From Rufibacter roseus (GTDB lineage Bacteria; Bacteroidota; Bacteroidia; Cytophagales; Hymenobacteraceae), in assembly GCF_001647285.1 (NCBI RefSeq), contig NZ_LRML01000009.1:168693-232692 (forward strand): a DNA stretch of 64,000 nt, in the 5' to 3' direction. The translations under genes and the position numbers were made by a program. Below, in pieces: positions 16,961 through 26,227 of the stretch (position 1 is the first letter of the stretch; each line of letters starts with the position of its first letter). The notes beneath the pieces are model-generated. The model saw only the letters and a program-made list of their open reading frames with translations. It did no database searches and was not told the origin of the DNA.

Positions 16961-17734
16961 CTACCCTTCTACCGGATGCATCTCCAGCAGAACGGGGCAG
17001 TGGTCAGAATGTTTAGCCTCTGGCAAAATAGCGGCACGTTTCATCTGAGGCTTCAACTGCTCTGACACCAACAGGTAATCAATACGCCAGCCCAAGTTCT
17101 TCTCACGTACATTAGCACGGTAGCTCCACCAAGTATATTGGTGCGGCTCAGAGTTGAAGTGGCGGAACGAATCAACAAAGCCATCTTGCAGAAAGCCGCT
17201 GAACCAATTTCGTTCTTCAGGCAGAAAGCCAGAGCTTTTAGCATTTGATTTCGGATTGTGGATATCTATGGCTTGATGGCAAATATTATAGTCGCCGCAG
17301 ATAACTAAATTAGGCACTGTAGCCTTTAAACCTTGAATATACTGTTGAAAATCGCGGAGCCATTCCATCTTAAACGCCTGCCGCAAATCACCACTAGACC
17401 CAGACGGCATGTACACGTTCAACACTGAATAGCCTGCATAGTCGGCGCGGATAACTCTGCCTTCTTGGTCGTACTGTTCAATGCCACAGCCAATGCATAC
17501 GTTCTTTGGTTCTACCTTAGATAAGATAGCCACGCCGCTGTAGCCTTTCTTTACTGCTGGGTGTAGGTAAACTTTATACCCAAGTTCCTCAAAGGGAGCT
17601 TTGTCAAACTTAGTTTCGTCAGCCTTTATCTCCTGCAGGCACAGCACGTCTGGATTAGCGGCTCTTACCCAATCTACAAATCCTTTTGAAATGGCGGACC
17701 TGATGCCATTTACATTATAACTGATGATTTTCAT
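16961..17734 (-). CDS. xth: Exodeoxyribonuclease III / AP endonuclease
   Basis: Mg-dependent DNA repair nuclease that cleaves at abasic sites and removes 3' blocks. The 257-residue length is normal for the ExoIII branch. Active-site residues are visible: N7 in SYNVNGIRS, E35 in LCLQEIKAD, the GDYN motif (VICGDYNICH) and the terminal SDHCPVLLE. WRIDYLLVS is also conserved. The start codon lies 3 bp after the stop of the small upstream gene at 17738, so the two probably form an operon. Confidence 0.96.
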   Translation of the reverse strand: MKIISYNVNGIRSAISKGFVDWVRAANPDVLCLQEIKADETKFDKAPFEELGYKVYLHPAVKKGYSGVAILSKVEPKNVCIGCGIEQYDQEGRVIRADYAGYSVLNVYMPSGSSGDLRQAFKMEWLRDFQQYIQGLKATVPNLVICGDYNICHQAIDIHNPKSNAKSSGFLPEERNWFSGFLQDGFVDSFRHFNSEPHQYTWWSYRANVREKNLGWRIDYLLVSEQLKPQMKRAAILPEAKHSDHCPVLLEMHPVEG

Positions 17735-17737
17735 GTA

Positions 17738-18076
17738 CTACAGCTGATCGAAATATTCAACGGCATGCCATTTCAGCATCCGCTCCTGTTCTTTTAAATT
17801 ACATGCCGGCAGCGGCTTCACCGATTTCCAGTGCGGCCATCCGTCTTGGTCAGTGCCTTCCAGTTGATAATAACCCGAAAGGCTCAATAGTTTGCAGGTA
17901 GCTATGTGCATCAAATCCTGCTTTTCTTCCTTTGTGAATTCCCGTAGCCCCTGCCCCAATTCCTGAATACCAACTAAGAATAGTATGGCGTTCAAGTCTG
18001 GCTTCTTGCCGAATTTCTGTTTCAGGTCTTGACGCAAAGCTGCCCACCGGACATCAAAGTCTTCCTCGTTCTCCAT
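17738..18076 (-). CDS. Conserved small protein upstream of xth
   Basis: A 112-residue soluble protein, charged, without signal peptide or membrane helix. Recognisable features are FGKKPDLNAILFLVGIQELG and FTKEEKQDLMHIATCKLL, a helical pattern, and a C-terminal WHAVEYFDQL. I recall similar short proteins in Bacteroidota genomes but no assigned function. The 3-bp gap to xth suggests co-expression and perhaps a DNA-repair link, which is only inference. Confidence 0.75.
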   Translation of the reverse strand: MENEEDFDVRWAALRQDLKQKFGKKPDLNAILFLVGIQELGQGLREFTKEEKQDLMHIATCKLLSLSGYYQLEGTDQDGWPHWKSVKPLPACNLKEQERMLKWHAVEYFDQL

Positions 18077-18154
18077 GGGTATTTAAAGAGTGAATAAGTA
18101 ATGAATTGAATGAAGGATGTTTCTTTGATCCTTCATCAATTCTTGTTGTAAAGG

Positions 18155-18194
18155 CTGTTTTAGACCTGTTTTAGCGAAAACAAGCCTAAAACAG
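18155..18194. repeat. Dispersed palindrome, copy 5
   Basis: CTGTTTTAGACCTGTTTTAG and CGAAAACAAGCCTAAAACAG. It lies 18 bp beyond the stop codon of the carboxymuconolactone-decarboxylase-like gene. Confidence 0.9.
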
Positions 18195-18212
18195 CTTTTG
18201 TTCTCACTTTTA

Positions 18213-18563
18213 TTAAACCTGTTGTTCAGTCTTTAGTTCCTCCCAATACTCCACTGCGCGGCGGAAGTGCGGAATCACAATAGAACCACCGATTAAGTTG
18301 GCTATGGCAAAAACCTCATACACCTCTTCGTCTGTTAGGCCGCATTCAAAGCACTTGCCCAGATGGTATTTAATGCAGTCATCGCAGCGCAATACCATGG
18401 AGCACGCCAGACCCAGCATCTCTTTGGTCTTCACATCCAAGGCCCCTTCAGCGTAGGCATTAGTATCTAAATTGAAAAAGCGTTTGATTACTTTATTGTC
18501 GGCCGCCATGATTTTTTCGTTCATGCGGGAACGGTAGTCGTTGAATTCTTTTATTAAGCTCAT
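18213..18563 (-). CDS. Carboxymuconolactone decarboxylase / AhpD-like protein
   Basis: A 116-residue all-helical CMD-fold protein. It has the AhpD-type redox site C60-D-D-C63 with H67 (RCDDCIKYHLGKC), so a peroxidase or disulfide-reductase activity is more likely than a decarboxylase. LIGGSIVIPHFRRAVEYWEEL at the end is typical. It is divergently oriented to comF, 68 bp from the chosen comF start. No peroxiredoxin gene is adjacent. Confidence 0.88.
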   Translation of the reverse strand: MSLIKEFNDYRSRMNEKIMAADNKVIKRFFNLDTNAYAEGALDVKTKEMLGLACSMVLRCDDCIKYHLGKCFECGLTDEEVYEVFAIANLIGGSIVIPHFRRAVEYWEELKTEQQV

Positions 18564-18631
18564 TGTTGTGCGGAATTAACAGGGGCATCATTGCTCCTTA
18601 TGTAAAGTTACACCAAAATCCGCAAGAGTCT

Positions 18632-19345
18632 ATGGCTGCCGTACTCACAGGTTTACAGAGCTTGGTACATGATTTTTTGGCGCTGATTTATCCGGAGCAC
18701 TGCCGTGCCTGCGGCGGAGAATTGGCCATGGGCGAGGAAGTTATCTGTAGCCACTGCCGCATAAAACTTCCTTTCACTGATTTTCACCTACACCCCAAAG
18801 ACAATCTTTTGCACCAAGTGTTTTGGGGAAGAGTGCCTATTCAGTTGGCTACTGCTTTTCTTTTATTTCAGGAAAAAGGAAGAGTGCAGCGGCTCTTGCA
18901 CCAACTCAAGTACAAGGGTCAGGAAGAAGTAGGTGAAGTACTAGGCAGGTGGCATGGTGCAGCTCTGAAAGTACAACCCGATTTCTCTTCTGTTGAAGTT
19001 GTTGTTCCAGTGCCGCTACATAAAAGTAAATTGAGGCAGAGGGGATACAATCAAGTAGCAAGTTATGCTAAGGCTGTAGCGGCTGCATTAGAGGTACCTG
19101 TAGCGGATGATGCTCTGAGAAAAAATAAGTTGATCCGTACCCAAACAAAGAAGAACAGGCAAGAGCGCTGGGAATCTATGCGCTTACTATACAGCATTCA
19201 TAAAGCTGAATTAGTGCATGGAAAGCATGTGCTCTTGTTAGATGATGTGGTAACTACCGGTGCCACTGTTGAAGCGTGTGCTGATGCTTTATTACAGGCT
19301 GGTGCCAGTGCGGTGAGCGTAGGCGCCATAGCGTATACTTTGTAA
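18632..19345 (+). CDS. ComF family phosphoribosyltransferase-like protein
   Basis: A 237-residue protein related to competence protein ComFC/GntX. The N-terminal zinc ribbon uses C24xxC27 and C39xxC42 (EHCRACGG, CSHCR). The C-terminal half is a type I phosphoribosyltransferase fold with VVPVPLHKSKLRQRGYNQ and the PRPP loop LLLDDVVTTGATVEA. Members are associated with DNA uptake in naturally competent bacteria, but the exact reaction is unproven. The open frame extends back to 18563; ATG 18632 (MAAVLTGLQSLVHDFLALIYP) matches the usual family start. Confidence 0.9.
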   Translation: MAAVLTGLQSLVHDFLALIYPEHCRACGGELAMGEEVICSHCRIKLPFTDFHLHPKDNLLHQVFWGRVPIQLATAFLLFQEKGRVQRLLHQLKYKGQEEVGEVLGRWHGAALKVQPDFSSVEVVVPVPLHKSKLRQRGYNQVASYAKAVAAALEVPVADDALRKNKLIRTQTKKNRQERWESMRLLYSIHKAELVHGKHVLLLDDVVTTGATVEACADALLQAGASAVSVGAIAYTL

Positions 19346-19410
19346 AAGCAGTTGTGCCGTTACCTAGTTTAAGTAGATAGAGCAAACTGCTTTTAAGGTT
19401 TGAAGGCCTA

Positions 19411-19458
19411 TATAAAAAAAGAAGAGGACCAGAAAACTGGTCCTCTTCTTTTTTTATA
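19411..19458. terminator. Bidirectional terminator between comF and gldJ
   Basis: Near-perfect 21-bp stem with core AAGAAGAGGACCA / TGGTCCTCTTCTT, a 6-nt loop, and A7/T7 tracts on either side. It serves two convergent genes. Confidence 0.93.
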
Positions 19459-19475
19459 AAATATGAAATTTAGTC

Positions 19476-20666
19476 TTACTTGCTTGATCCAGTGTTGATC
19501 ATGGCGCAACGGAAACCTATGGTAGAAGTTGCTGAATCTTGCTCTAAGAAACGACGAGTACCAGGAGATAACCAGTAAGCAACATCTTTCCAAGATCCAC
19601 CTTTGTAAACACGTACTGTGTTAGTGATCAAAGACTGAAATTCAGAAGCAGCATACATAGAAGAGTCATCTAATGCTCCGTTTCTACGTACTGGGTTCAA
19701 ATCTTCCATATCTTGGAAAGACAACGGACGATACACGTCTTGCACCCACTCATTCACGTTACCGGCCATGTTATATAAACCGAAGTCATTTGGCGGGTAA
19801 GCGTAAATGTACTCAGTGATCATAGCGCCATCATTCAAAGAACCAGCAATACCGGCATAGTCACCGCGGCCACGTTTGAAGTTAGCCAGGAACTGACCCA
19901 TGTTTCTTCCGTAAGGGTTACGAACCTGGTGGCCATCCCATGGATAGATACGCTTGTTAAGCTGGTTTTCTTCTTCATCTAACTGGGTGCCAATTAGAGC
20001 TTGAGCAGCATATTCCCACTCTGCCTCTGTTGGGAGACGGTAGTTCGGCAACACGGCTCCTGATTCAATAGGAAGTCCTGCGCTTGGGTCAAGATCTCCA
20101 TCATAATCTTCGGCTAAAACCTTGTTAACCATTTGTGTACGCCATACGCAGTAGTCGTTGGCTTGTCTCCAGCTAACTCCTACTACAGGGTAAAAGCGGA
20201 AACCTGGGTAACGCAGGTAATAATTTACGTAAGGGTCGTTGAAAGAAAGTTCACGTTCCCAAACCAAGGTATCTGGCAAAGCAGCCTTATACAATACCTC
20301 TGATGAGTCACGCATGTAGTGAAGGTACTCTAACCAGTGAATGTTGGCTACCTCGGCTTCATCCATAAAGAAAGAAGCAACAGTAACCGTACGTTCAATA
20401 TTATCACGTGTCAAGGCCACATCTTCTTCAGCGGAGCCTAAGGTAGTTCTTCCCCCTTCAATAAACACCAAACCCGGTCCTTGTGGAAGGTCGCTGTAGT
20501 CAGCTACAGTGAATCCTGTACCATCATCTCCCTCATCATACTCTACCCCTGTAGCAGTACTTACGCTACCAGGTTTACGGCTTGTAGGATGATCACCCTT
20601 GGAGCAGGAGGATAATGCAATTATCCCTGCAGCCACAACGAACATAAATTGTTTAGACACTCTCAT
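19476..20666 (-). CDS. gldJ: Gliding-motility / type IX secretion lipoprotein GldJ
   Basis: A 396-residue outer-membrane-associated lipoprotein of the SUMF1/formylglycine-generating-enzyme fold. The signal peptide ends IIALSSC (C21). The sequence follows GldJ closely: PGLVFIEGG, SFFMDEAEVANIHWLEYLHY, PDTLVWERELSFNDPYVNYY and YPVVGVSWRQANDYCVWRT. GldJ is required for gliding and for stability of T9SS core parts; it is not known to make formylglycine. The frame opens at a TTG (20678), but ATG 20666 gives the right signal peptide. GldK is the alternative. A PorP/SprF protein is encoded just upstream on the same strand, consistent with a T9SS role. Confidence 0.87.
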   Translation of the reverse strand: MRVSKQFMFVVAAGIIALSSCSKGDHPTSRKPGSVSTATGVEYDEGDDGTGFTVADYSDLPQGPGLVFIEGGRTTLGSAEEDVALTRDNIERTVTVASFFMDEAEVANIHWLEYLHYMRDSSEVLYKAALPDTLVWERELSFNDPYVNYYLRYPGFRFYPVVGVSWRQANDYCVWRTQMVNKVLAEDYDGDLDPSAGLPIESGAVLPNYRLPTEAEWEYAAQALIGTQLDEEENQLNKRIYPWDGHQVRNPYGRNMGQFLANFKRGRGDYAGIAGSLNDGAMITEYIYAYPPNDFGLYNMAGNVNEWVQDVYRPLSFQDMEDLNPVRRNGALDDSSMYAASEFQSLITNTVRVYKGGSWKDVAYWLSPGTRRFLEQDSATSTIGFRCAMINTGSSK

Positions 20667-20740
20667 AAAAATTGGCAAAAACCAGGTAAAATTGTATTCT
20701 TATCTTTAGTATACCTTTTAACTTACAATATTATAGAAAA

Positions 20741-21862
20741 TTAGAATGCTGGACAAGCTATCCTGTTATAATTTTTGTCTGCCCCCAACCGCTTGAATAT
20801 CTGGAGGTAATCAACTTTTTCAAATGATAACGAAATCTCATGGGTTGGGCCTATAGAAATTGCATTACCAGATAAAGAATGCCTGTAGCCGTATCCTAAT
20901 TTTAATCCTTTATGTGTAACGCCCGCTATGCCACTTATAGTACTTGCCGGAGCATTATTTTTAAAAGTAGGTAAATAACTGTGGCTCAAGCCTATAGTAA
21001 AAGGAGTGACAACCATGTACATAGCGCCATCTACCCTTTTATACCCACTTTGCTGCATGTATGAAACTGTGGGGGTAAAGCTGATTTCTTTAAATGAATT
21101 TTGATCGAAATAGTTCCTTGCGTAAAACCGGTAGCCGGTATGCACCTGTAACAAGGGGGAAACGGTGTTGCCAGAAGACTCGCCTACAGAAGGATTATTT
21201 AACTGTTGTACTGACGCACCTGCCCAAAACTGATCAGTGAAAAGAAGAAAGCCAGTTGCCAATGTAAGATAAGAAGACCTTTCCTGAGTAAGAGGTTCGG
21301 CGGTAGGTTGTTGTACCTGGCCATTGCCTCCCAGCTGATCTTCAAACATTAGGCTTCCATAACCTGGACGTAAGAAACCGTACCCTACCTGCACGCCTGC
21401 ACTAAGGTCAAGATTTTGCCTTAACTTAGTGTGGTAAGCATACGTTGCGCCTACTTGAATTCGGGAGTAACCAACGCCAATACTCCTATCATTCAAGATG
21501 GTGGCTCCTACTGCATTTTTATTTTTTTGGAAACGGTACTCCCCGCTCAACCATTGGGTACTAAAACCGTCTTCTATTCCGGTCCACTGTGACCGATGGC
21601 CAGCGGTAACACTGTAGTCAGACAATAAACCAGTGAAGGCGGGGTTTAGAAATAGGCGATGGGCGTACTGCTGCACCGGTGGGTTTGACTGCGCCGTGGC
21701 AGGCTTAGAGAATAAAAAAAGTGCTGAAGCGGGTAAAAATAAGAGTGGCGTAGCCCATTTATTAAAAAAATAAGGACGGCACGTAAATTGCAAGCGCTTA
21801 GCCAAGCCCGAAATAATTTTTAAATAAGTAAACTTACAAGCTGAAAGCACAGCATATACCAT
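20741..21862 (-). CDS. PorP/SprF family type IX secretion outer-membrane protein
   Basis: An outer-membrane beta-barrel protein of up to 373 residues. Family features: QQYAHRLFLNPAFTGLLSDY just after the signal peptide, GHRSQWTG, and a terminal barrel with YGYRHSLSGNAISIGPTHEI. Members pair with large secreted gliding or surface proteins. The start is unclear: ATG 21862 would be back to back with the AsmA start at 21864 and would put about 34 residues before the hydrophobic signal; a TTG at 21793 gives a more normal signal peptide ending PATAQ. gldJ follows on the same strand. Confidence 0.82.
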   Translation of the reverse strand: MVYAVLSACKFTYLKIISGLAKRLQFTCRPYFFNKWATPLLFLPASALFLFSKPATAQSNPPVQQYAHRLFLNPAFTGLLSDYSVTAGHRSQWTGIEDGFSTQWLSGEYRFQKNKNAVGATILNDRSIGVGYSRIQVGATYAYHTKLRQNLDLSAGVQVGYGFLRPGYGSLMFEDQLGGNGQVQQPTAEPLTQERSSYLTLATGFLLFTDQFWAGASVQQLNNPSVGESSGNTVSPLLQVHTGYRFYARNYFDQNSFKEISFTPTVSYMQQSGYKRVDGAMYMVVTPFTIGLSHSYLPTFKNNAPASTISGIAGVTHKGLKLGYGYRHSLSGNAISIGPTHEISLSFEKVDYLQIFKRLGADKNYNRIACPAF

Positions 21863-21863
21863 T

Positions 21864-24800
21864 ATGAAAAAAGTATTAATAGGGGTAGCAGTTTTCTTTG
21901 TAGTGCTGGTGGCCTTAGCGGCACTGGTGCCCGTTCTGTTCAAAGATAAAATCAAAGAGCGACTAGATAAAGAAATAGCTAAGAATATAAACGCTCAGGT
22001 TTTATACGAAACAGATAACGTTAGTTTATCCCTTTTTCGCACATTCCCTAATCTTGCCTTAAGCATTAAGGACCTGACCATTGTAGGAAAAGACTCCTTT
22101 CAGAGAGATACACTGGCCTACTTGCCTGACTTTGCTCTGGGGCTAGACCTAATGAGCGTGGTCACCGGAGATGAAATGGTAGTGAAGTCTGTGCTGATGG
22201 AACAGCCCAGAATAAAGCTTTTGGTGTTGAAAAGTGGTATAGCCAACTGGGATATTTTTATTTCAGACTCCACACAGGCCACTACTGAAACTGACACTAC
22301 TGATTTTAAAATGGGAATTGATCAGTGGAAAATCAATAACGGACAGTTGGTGTACCGTGACTTGAGTATTCCATTTGGAGTAACCATGTACAACGTGAAC
22401 CATACCGGCAGTGGTGATCTAGCCCAAGATGTGTTTGACATGGAAACCCACACCCAGGCTGAGAGTTTTACCATGTCTTATGATGGCATCAACTACATTG
22501 AGAAAAAGAAACTGGCGGCCGATGTAACCATGGCCATGGATTTGAACAAATCTATTTACACGTTTAAAGACAACAACTTTAAGCTGAATGAATTTGTGTT
22601 GGGTATGGCAGGCTCAATTGGCATGCCAACAGATGATATTGCCCTTGATCTTACCTTTAAAGCACTGGAAACTGATTTCAGGAATTTATTCTCTTTAGTA
22701 CCGGGCGTGTTCAAAGATGATTTCAAAGATGTGAACACTGACGGTAAAATAGCCTTCAACGGTTATGTAAAAGGTGTGTACAACGAAACAACCATGCCTG
22801 GTTTTGGAGTAGATTTAAAAGTATCAGAAGGAACTTTTAAGTATCCTGACCTGCCCCAGGCTGCCAAAAATATAAATGTTGACATGAGCGTGAAAAACGC
22901 TGATGGCAATATGGACCACACCGTGGTAGACATCAGAAAGCTACATCTTGAACTAGGCAAGAACCCTATTGATGGCCGTGTTCTCATTGAAGGTTTCTCC
23001 CCTATGAAAATAGACGGTAATCTGCAGGCCAAGCTAGATTTGGCTGAAATTACGAAAGTAGTTCCTATAGAAGGCACTACCCTGCGCGGACTGTTAGCAG
23101 TAGATGCCAAGGCTAGGGGAGTTTACTTTGAGAAGTACATGCCTATGGTGACGGCTAAATTAAACCTTACCAATGGCTATGTGAAATCAGCAGATTTTCC
23201 GGCTCCACTTGAACAGGTGACTGTGGTTTCTACCATTACCAACAATACCGGAAACGCTGCCGATACCGATGTGCAAATCTCTAGCTTCAAAATGCTCTTA
23301 GACAAGGAGCCGTTAGAAGGCAGAGTCTCTATTCAAGACATCTCTCGGCCAAAGTTTGACGCAGTTATCAACGGTGTGTTAGACCTGACAAAGCTTACTA
23401 AAATATTTCCTATTGAGGGCACCACCCTTAGCGGAAGATTAACTGGAAACATACAGGCTAAAGGCAATATGACCGATGTTGATGCCGGCCGCTATGATAA
23501 TGTGAACGCCAGCGGAACGGTGCAAATAGCGCAGCTGAACTATAAGAGTACAGATTTGCCTCAGGGCATGAAAATAAATTCAGCACAGGCAGTTTTCAAC
23601 AATGAGCGGGTAAACCTACAGCAGCTAGATGGAGCATTAGGTAAAAGCGATGTGCAAATGAACGGCTATGTAGCTAACTACATGGGCTACCTGTTTGGCA
23701 AAAACCAACCGCTGCGGGGGCAGTTCAACCTAAAGTCTAACTCTTTTAATGTGAACGAGTGGATGGTGGAAGAACATACGGGTGAACCTGTTCCTGCTTC
23801 TACGCAAGAGGCGCAAGGCGTAGTACAGATACCGGCAGACTTAGATATGGTGTTGATAACCCAAGCTGGAACGGTGATATATGATAACCTGAAACTGCAG
23901 AATCTGCAAGGGAAGGTTAGCCTCAAAGACCAAATAGCTAAGCTGGAAGATGTAACATTTACCACATTAGGAGCTCAGTTTTCCACAACTGGTACCTATG
24001 ACTCCAGAGACTTGATTCACCCCACCTTTGCGTTTGGTCTTGACATCAAAAACCTTGATTTCCAAAATGCCTTTAACTCTTTCAGCACTGTTCAGCAATA
24101 TGCTCCTATTGCTAATCTGCTAAAAGGAAAGTTTTCCACTAAGTTTAACATTAATGGTGAGTTAGGTGCCGACATGATGCCAGTGATGAGTTCGCTTACA
24201 GGTAAGGGTGTGGTAGAAGTGGTGGAAGCTTTGGTGAGCAACATTACTGCTATCAAAAAGATCAGTGACGTAACTAACCTGCAGGACGTGCAGAACTTTG
24301 TTGTGAAGAATAAAGGCTTCGCCGCAGAAATACTGAATGGTAACCTGGTAGTGAAGCCTTTCGATTTTGATGTAAACAACATTAAAATGACAGTTGGCGG
24401 CACCAACAACCTGAGCGGAAATATTGATTATGTAGTCGCCATGGATGTGCCATCTGGAAAAGTAGGTAATGCCCTTGCTACAAAACTAACCAGCCTTTCA
24501 GGAGTTCAGAATTTAGAGGGACTAGAGCGGGTAACATTACAACTTGGCGTTACCGGTGATTTTAAAAGCCCAACGGTTGCGCTAAAAGGAAGTAGCCTCA
24601 AAGCAGAAGCTTCTAATATTGTGAAGCAGGTGGTCACAAACAAGCTTGAAGAAGTAGTGAAAGACAAAGCAGGTATTAATTTGCCTACTAACACAGACAG
24701 CATTAAGGCAGAACTGGCTAAAAGGCAGCAAGAAGCAGAGCTTAGAGCAAAGCAAGAGCTGGAGAAAAAGCGGGCTGAGGCAGAGCAGAAATTAAGACAA

Positions 24801-24881
24801 GAGGCTCAGGGTCAACTCAACAAACTATTTAACCGAAATAAGCCTGCCACCACCGCTCCGGATACTACTAAGAAACAGTAA
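21864..24881 (+). CDS. AsmA family protein
   Basis: A 1005-residue envelope protein. One N-terminal membrane helix (MKKVLIGVAVFFVVLVALAA) anchors a long periplasmic part. The AsmA N-terminal signature FRTFPNLALSIKDLTIVGKD is present, and repeated beta-rich modules fill the middle, as in the VPS13-like bridge proteins now thought to move phospholipids between membranes. LTGKGVVEVVEALVSNI near residue 775 fits the AsmA C-terminal domain. The last 80 residues are a charged Glu/Lys/Gln helix. A specific cargo cannot be read. It starts two bases from the putative start of the divergent PorP gene. Confidence 0.88.
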   Translation: MKKVLIGVAVFFVVLVALAALVPVLFKDKIKERLDKEIAKNINAQVLYETDNVSLSLFRTFPNLALSIKDLTIVGKDSFQRDTLAYLPDFALGLDLMSVVTGDEMVVKSVLMEQPRIKLLVLKSGIANWDIFISDSTQATTETDTTDFKMGIDQWKINNGQLVYRDLSIPFGVTMYNVNHTGSGDLAQDVFDMETHTQAESFTMSYDGINYIEKKKLAADVTMAMDLNKSIYTFKDNNFKLNEFVLGMAGSIGMPTDDIALDLTFKALETDFRNLFSLVPGVFKDDFKDVNTDGKIAFNGYVKGVYNETTMPGFGVDLKVSEGTFKYPDLPQAAKNINVDMSVKNADGNMDHTVVDIRKLHLELGKNPIDGRVLIEGFSPMKIDGNLQAKLDLAEITKVVPIEGTTLRGLLAVDAKARGVYFEKYMPMVTAKLNLTNGYVKSADFPAPLEQVTVVSTITNNTGNAADTDVQISSFKMLLDKEPLEGRVSIQDISRPKFDAVINGVLDLTKLTKIFPIEGTTLSGRLTGNIQAKGNMTDVDAGRYDNVNASGTVQIAQLNYKSTDLPQGMKINSAQAVFNNERVNLQQLDGALGKSDVQMNGYVANYMGYLFGKNQPLRGQFNLKSNSFNVNEWMVEEHTGEPVPASTQEAQGVVQIPADLDMVLITQAGTVIYDNLKLQNLQGKVSLKDQIAKLEDVTFTTLGAQFSTTGTYDSRDLIHPTFAFGLDIKNLDFQNAFNSFSTVQQYAPIANLLKGKFSTKFNINGELGADMMPVMSSLTGKGVVEVVEALVSNITAIKKISDVTNLQDVQNFVVKNKGFAAEILNGNLVVKPFDFDVNNIKMTVGGTNNLSGNIDYVVAMDVPSGKVGNALATKLTSLSGVQNLEGLERVTLQLGVTGDFKSPTVALKGSSLKAEASNIVKQVVTNKLEEVVKDKAGINLPTNTDSIKAELAKRQQEAELRAKQELEKKRAEAEQKLRQEAQGQLNKLFNRNKPATTAPDTTKKQ

Positions 24882-24913
24882 GTTGTAAGAGCTTAGGTAC
24901 TTATTATACTATT

Positions 24914-24967
24914 AAAGCCGCTGTTTTCGGGCTCCTTTTCTAAAAAGAGCAAAACAGCGGCTTTAAT
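24914..24967 (+). repeat. Dispersed palindrome, copy 6, acting as terminator
   Basis: Outer stem AAAGCCGCTGTTTT / AAAACAGCGGCTTT with a decayed interior (CGGGCTCCTTTTC, AAAAAGAGC) and a TAATTTT tail. It begins 32 bp after the AsmA stop and would work as a rho-independent terminator. Confidence 0.8.
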
Positions 24968-25315
24968 TTTAGGTGCAACTGATAGAGTTAGCGTAGGATT
25001 AGTGCTTTTAAGTTTATCGGAGTGCAGAGTGCTTACTTCCTCCAATGAGGCCACAATTTTCCTCAGGTAATTTTTCTGAAGGTATTTTACCAGTTCACTT
25101 TGGTTGCCGTCTCACAAGTTCCTATCCTCCAATTACTCTCCTATTTCTTCTACATAAAGTACAGCTACATTTTCCTTTGCAAATAACCAGCAGAGGTGGT
25201 TTATCTTCTTTAACTCATCTAGAAATCAACTTTACTAATTGCCTAAAACTATATTAGAGGAGAACAGTATAAGATTTGCTGCCTTGCAGCATGTTGTTTT
25301 ACCTTATGCTTACTT
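24968..25315. other. Intergenic region before the DUF4382 gene
   Basis: About 350 bp without a credible gene; the 70-codon frame at 25045-25257 has no family features. I see no strong promoter box. TTACCTTAT near 25300 is a weak partial match. Confidence 0.5.
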
Positions 25316-26107
25316 ATGAAAAAGAATTTTTTGTTTGGGATGTTGCTTTTCGCAGCTGCTGGCTTTACCGCCTGTTCTTCTGATGAAGATGCTGCCGGAT
25401 CTGCCAGAATGGAAGTAAGAATGACCGACGCTCCCGGTGATTACCAAGAAGTAAATGTGGATATACAGTCAGTGCAGGTTCACAGAAATGCCAATGATGA
25501 TGAGTCTGGCTGGGTAACCCTAGACAATATAAGACCTGGCGTGTATAACTTACTGGACTTTGCCAACGGAAAAGATACCTTGTTAGCTTCAGCGAATTTG
25601 CCTGTTGGTCGTATTTCCCAGATAAGACTGGTGTTAGGCAATAACAACTCACTAAAACTAAAAGGGGAAAACACTACCCGCCCGCTTAATACACCTAGCG
25701 GACAGACTTCAGGTGTGAAGCTGCAGATCAATGCCGATTTAGAGGCTGACGTGACTTATGTGGTGCTACTGGATTTTGATGCGCCAAAATCAGTGGTTCC
25801 CCGCGGGAACAGTGGGCAATACAATTTAAAGCCCGTTATCAGAACAATAACTAAAGCAGTGGCCGGCGGTATAAAAGGTACTGTTACTCCGGCTGCCGCT
25901 AAACCTGGTATTTTGGTAATTTCCGCCGCCAATGACACTATCGGGGGCTTTGCCGACAGCAACGGGAATTACCTTATTAAAGGGGTGCCGGCTGGTACTT
26001 ACAAGGTACAGTTCTCAACAGTAGCTCCGTACCAGAATAAAGAAGTGACCAGTGTAGTAGTTACTAATGACCAAATAACGCAAGTACCTACTGTTGATCT
26101 CAACTAA
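25316..26107 (+). CDS. DUF4382 domain lipoprotein
   Basis: A 263-residue secreted lipoprotein with lipobox GFTAC (C20). Residues about 30-170 are a DUF4382 domain (MEVRMTDAPGDYQEVNVDIQ is its hallmark opening; IRPGVYNLLDFANG and LPVGRISQIRLVLG follow). Residues about 180-263 form a carboxypeptidase-regulatory-like beta-sandwich (GGIKGTVTPAAA ... GGFADSNGNYLIKGVPAGTY). The function of the family is unknown; surface binding is a fair guess. It is a single-gene unit with a strong terminator. Confidence 0.88.
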   Translation: MKKNFLFGMLLFAAAGFTACSSDEDAAGSARMEVRMTDAPGDYQEVNVDIQSVQVHRNANDDESGWVTLDNIRPGVYNLLDFANGKDTLLASANLPVGRISQIRLVLGNNNSLKLKGENTTRPLNTPSGQTSGVKLQINADLEADVTYVVLLDFDAPKSVVPRGNSGQYNLKPVIRTITKAVAGGIKGTVTPAAAKPGILVISAANDTIGGFADSNGNYLIKGVPAGTYKVQFSTVAPYQNKEVTSVVVTNDQITQVPTVDLN

Positions 26108-26120
26108 ATTATAATTTTGT

Positions 26121-26178
26121 TATCCACATGAAAAAGGCGCAGTTGCTATACAGCATCTGCGCCTTTTTCATGTGGATA
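26121..26178 (+). terminator. Terminator of the DUF4382 gene
   Basis: Perfect 22-bp inverted repeat with core CATGAAAAAGGCGCAG / CTGCGCCTTTTTCATG and a 14-nt loop. It is symmetric, so it can also stop transcripts coming from the DinB side. Confidence 0.9.
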
Positions 26179-26183
26179 AATAT

Positions 26184-26223
26184 CTGTTTTAGGGCTGCTT
26201 TGTGAAAAATAAGCCTAAAACAG
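26184..26223. repeat. Dispersed palindrome, copy 7
   Basis: CTGTTTTAGGGCTGCTTTG and GAAAAATAAGCCTAAAACAG. It ends 4 bp before the dinB-like stop codon. Confidence 0.9.
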
Positions 26224-26227
26224 GAGA

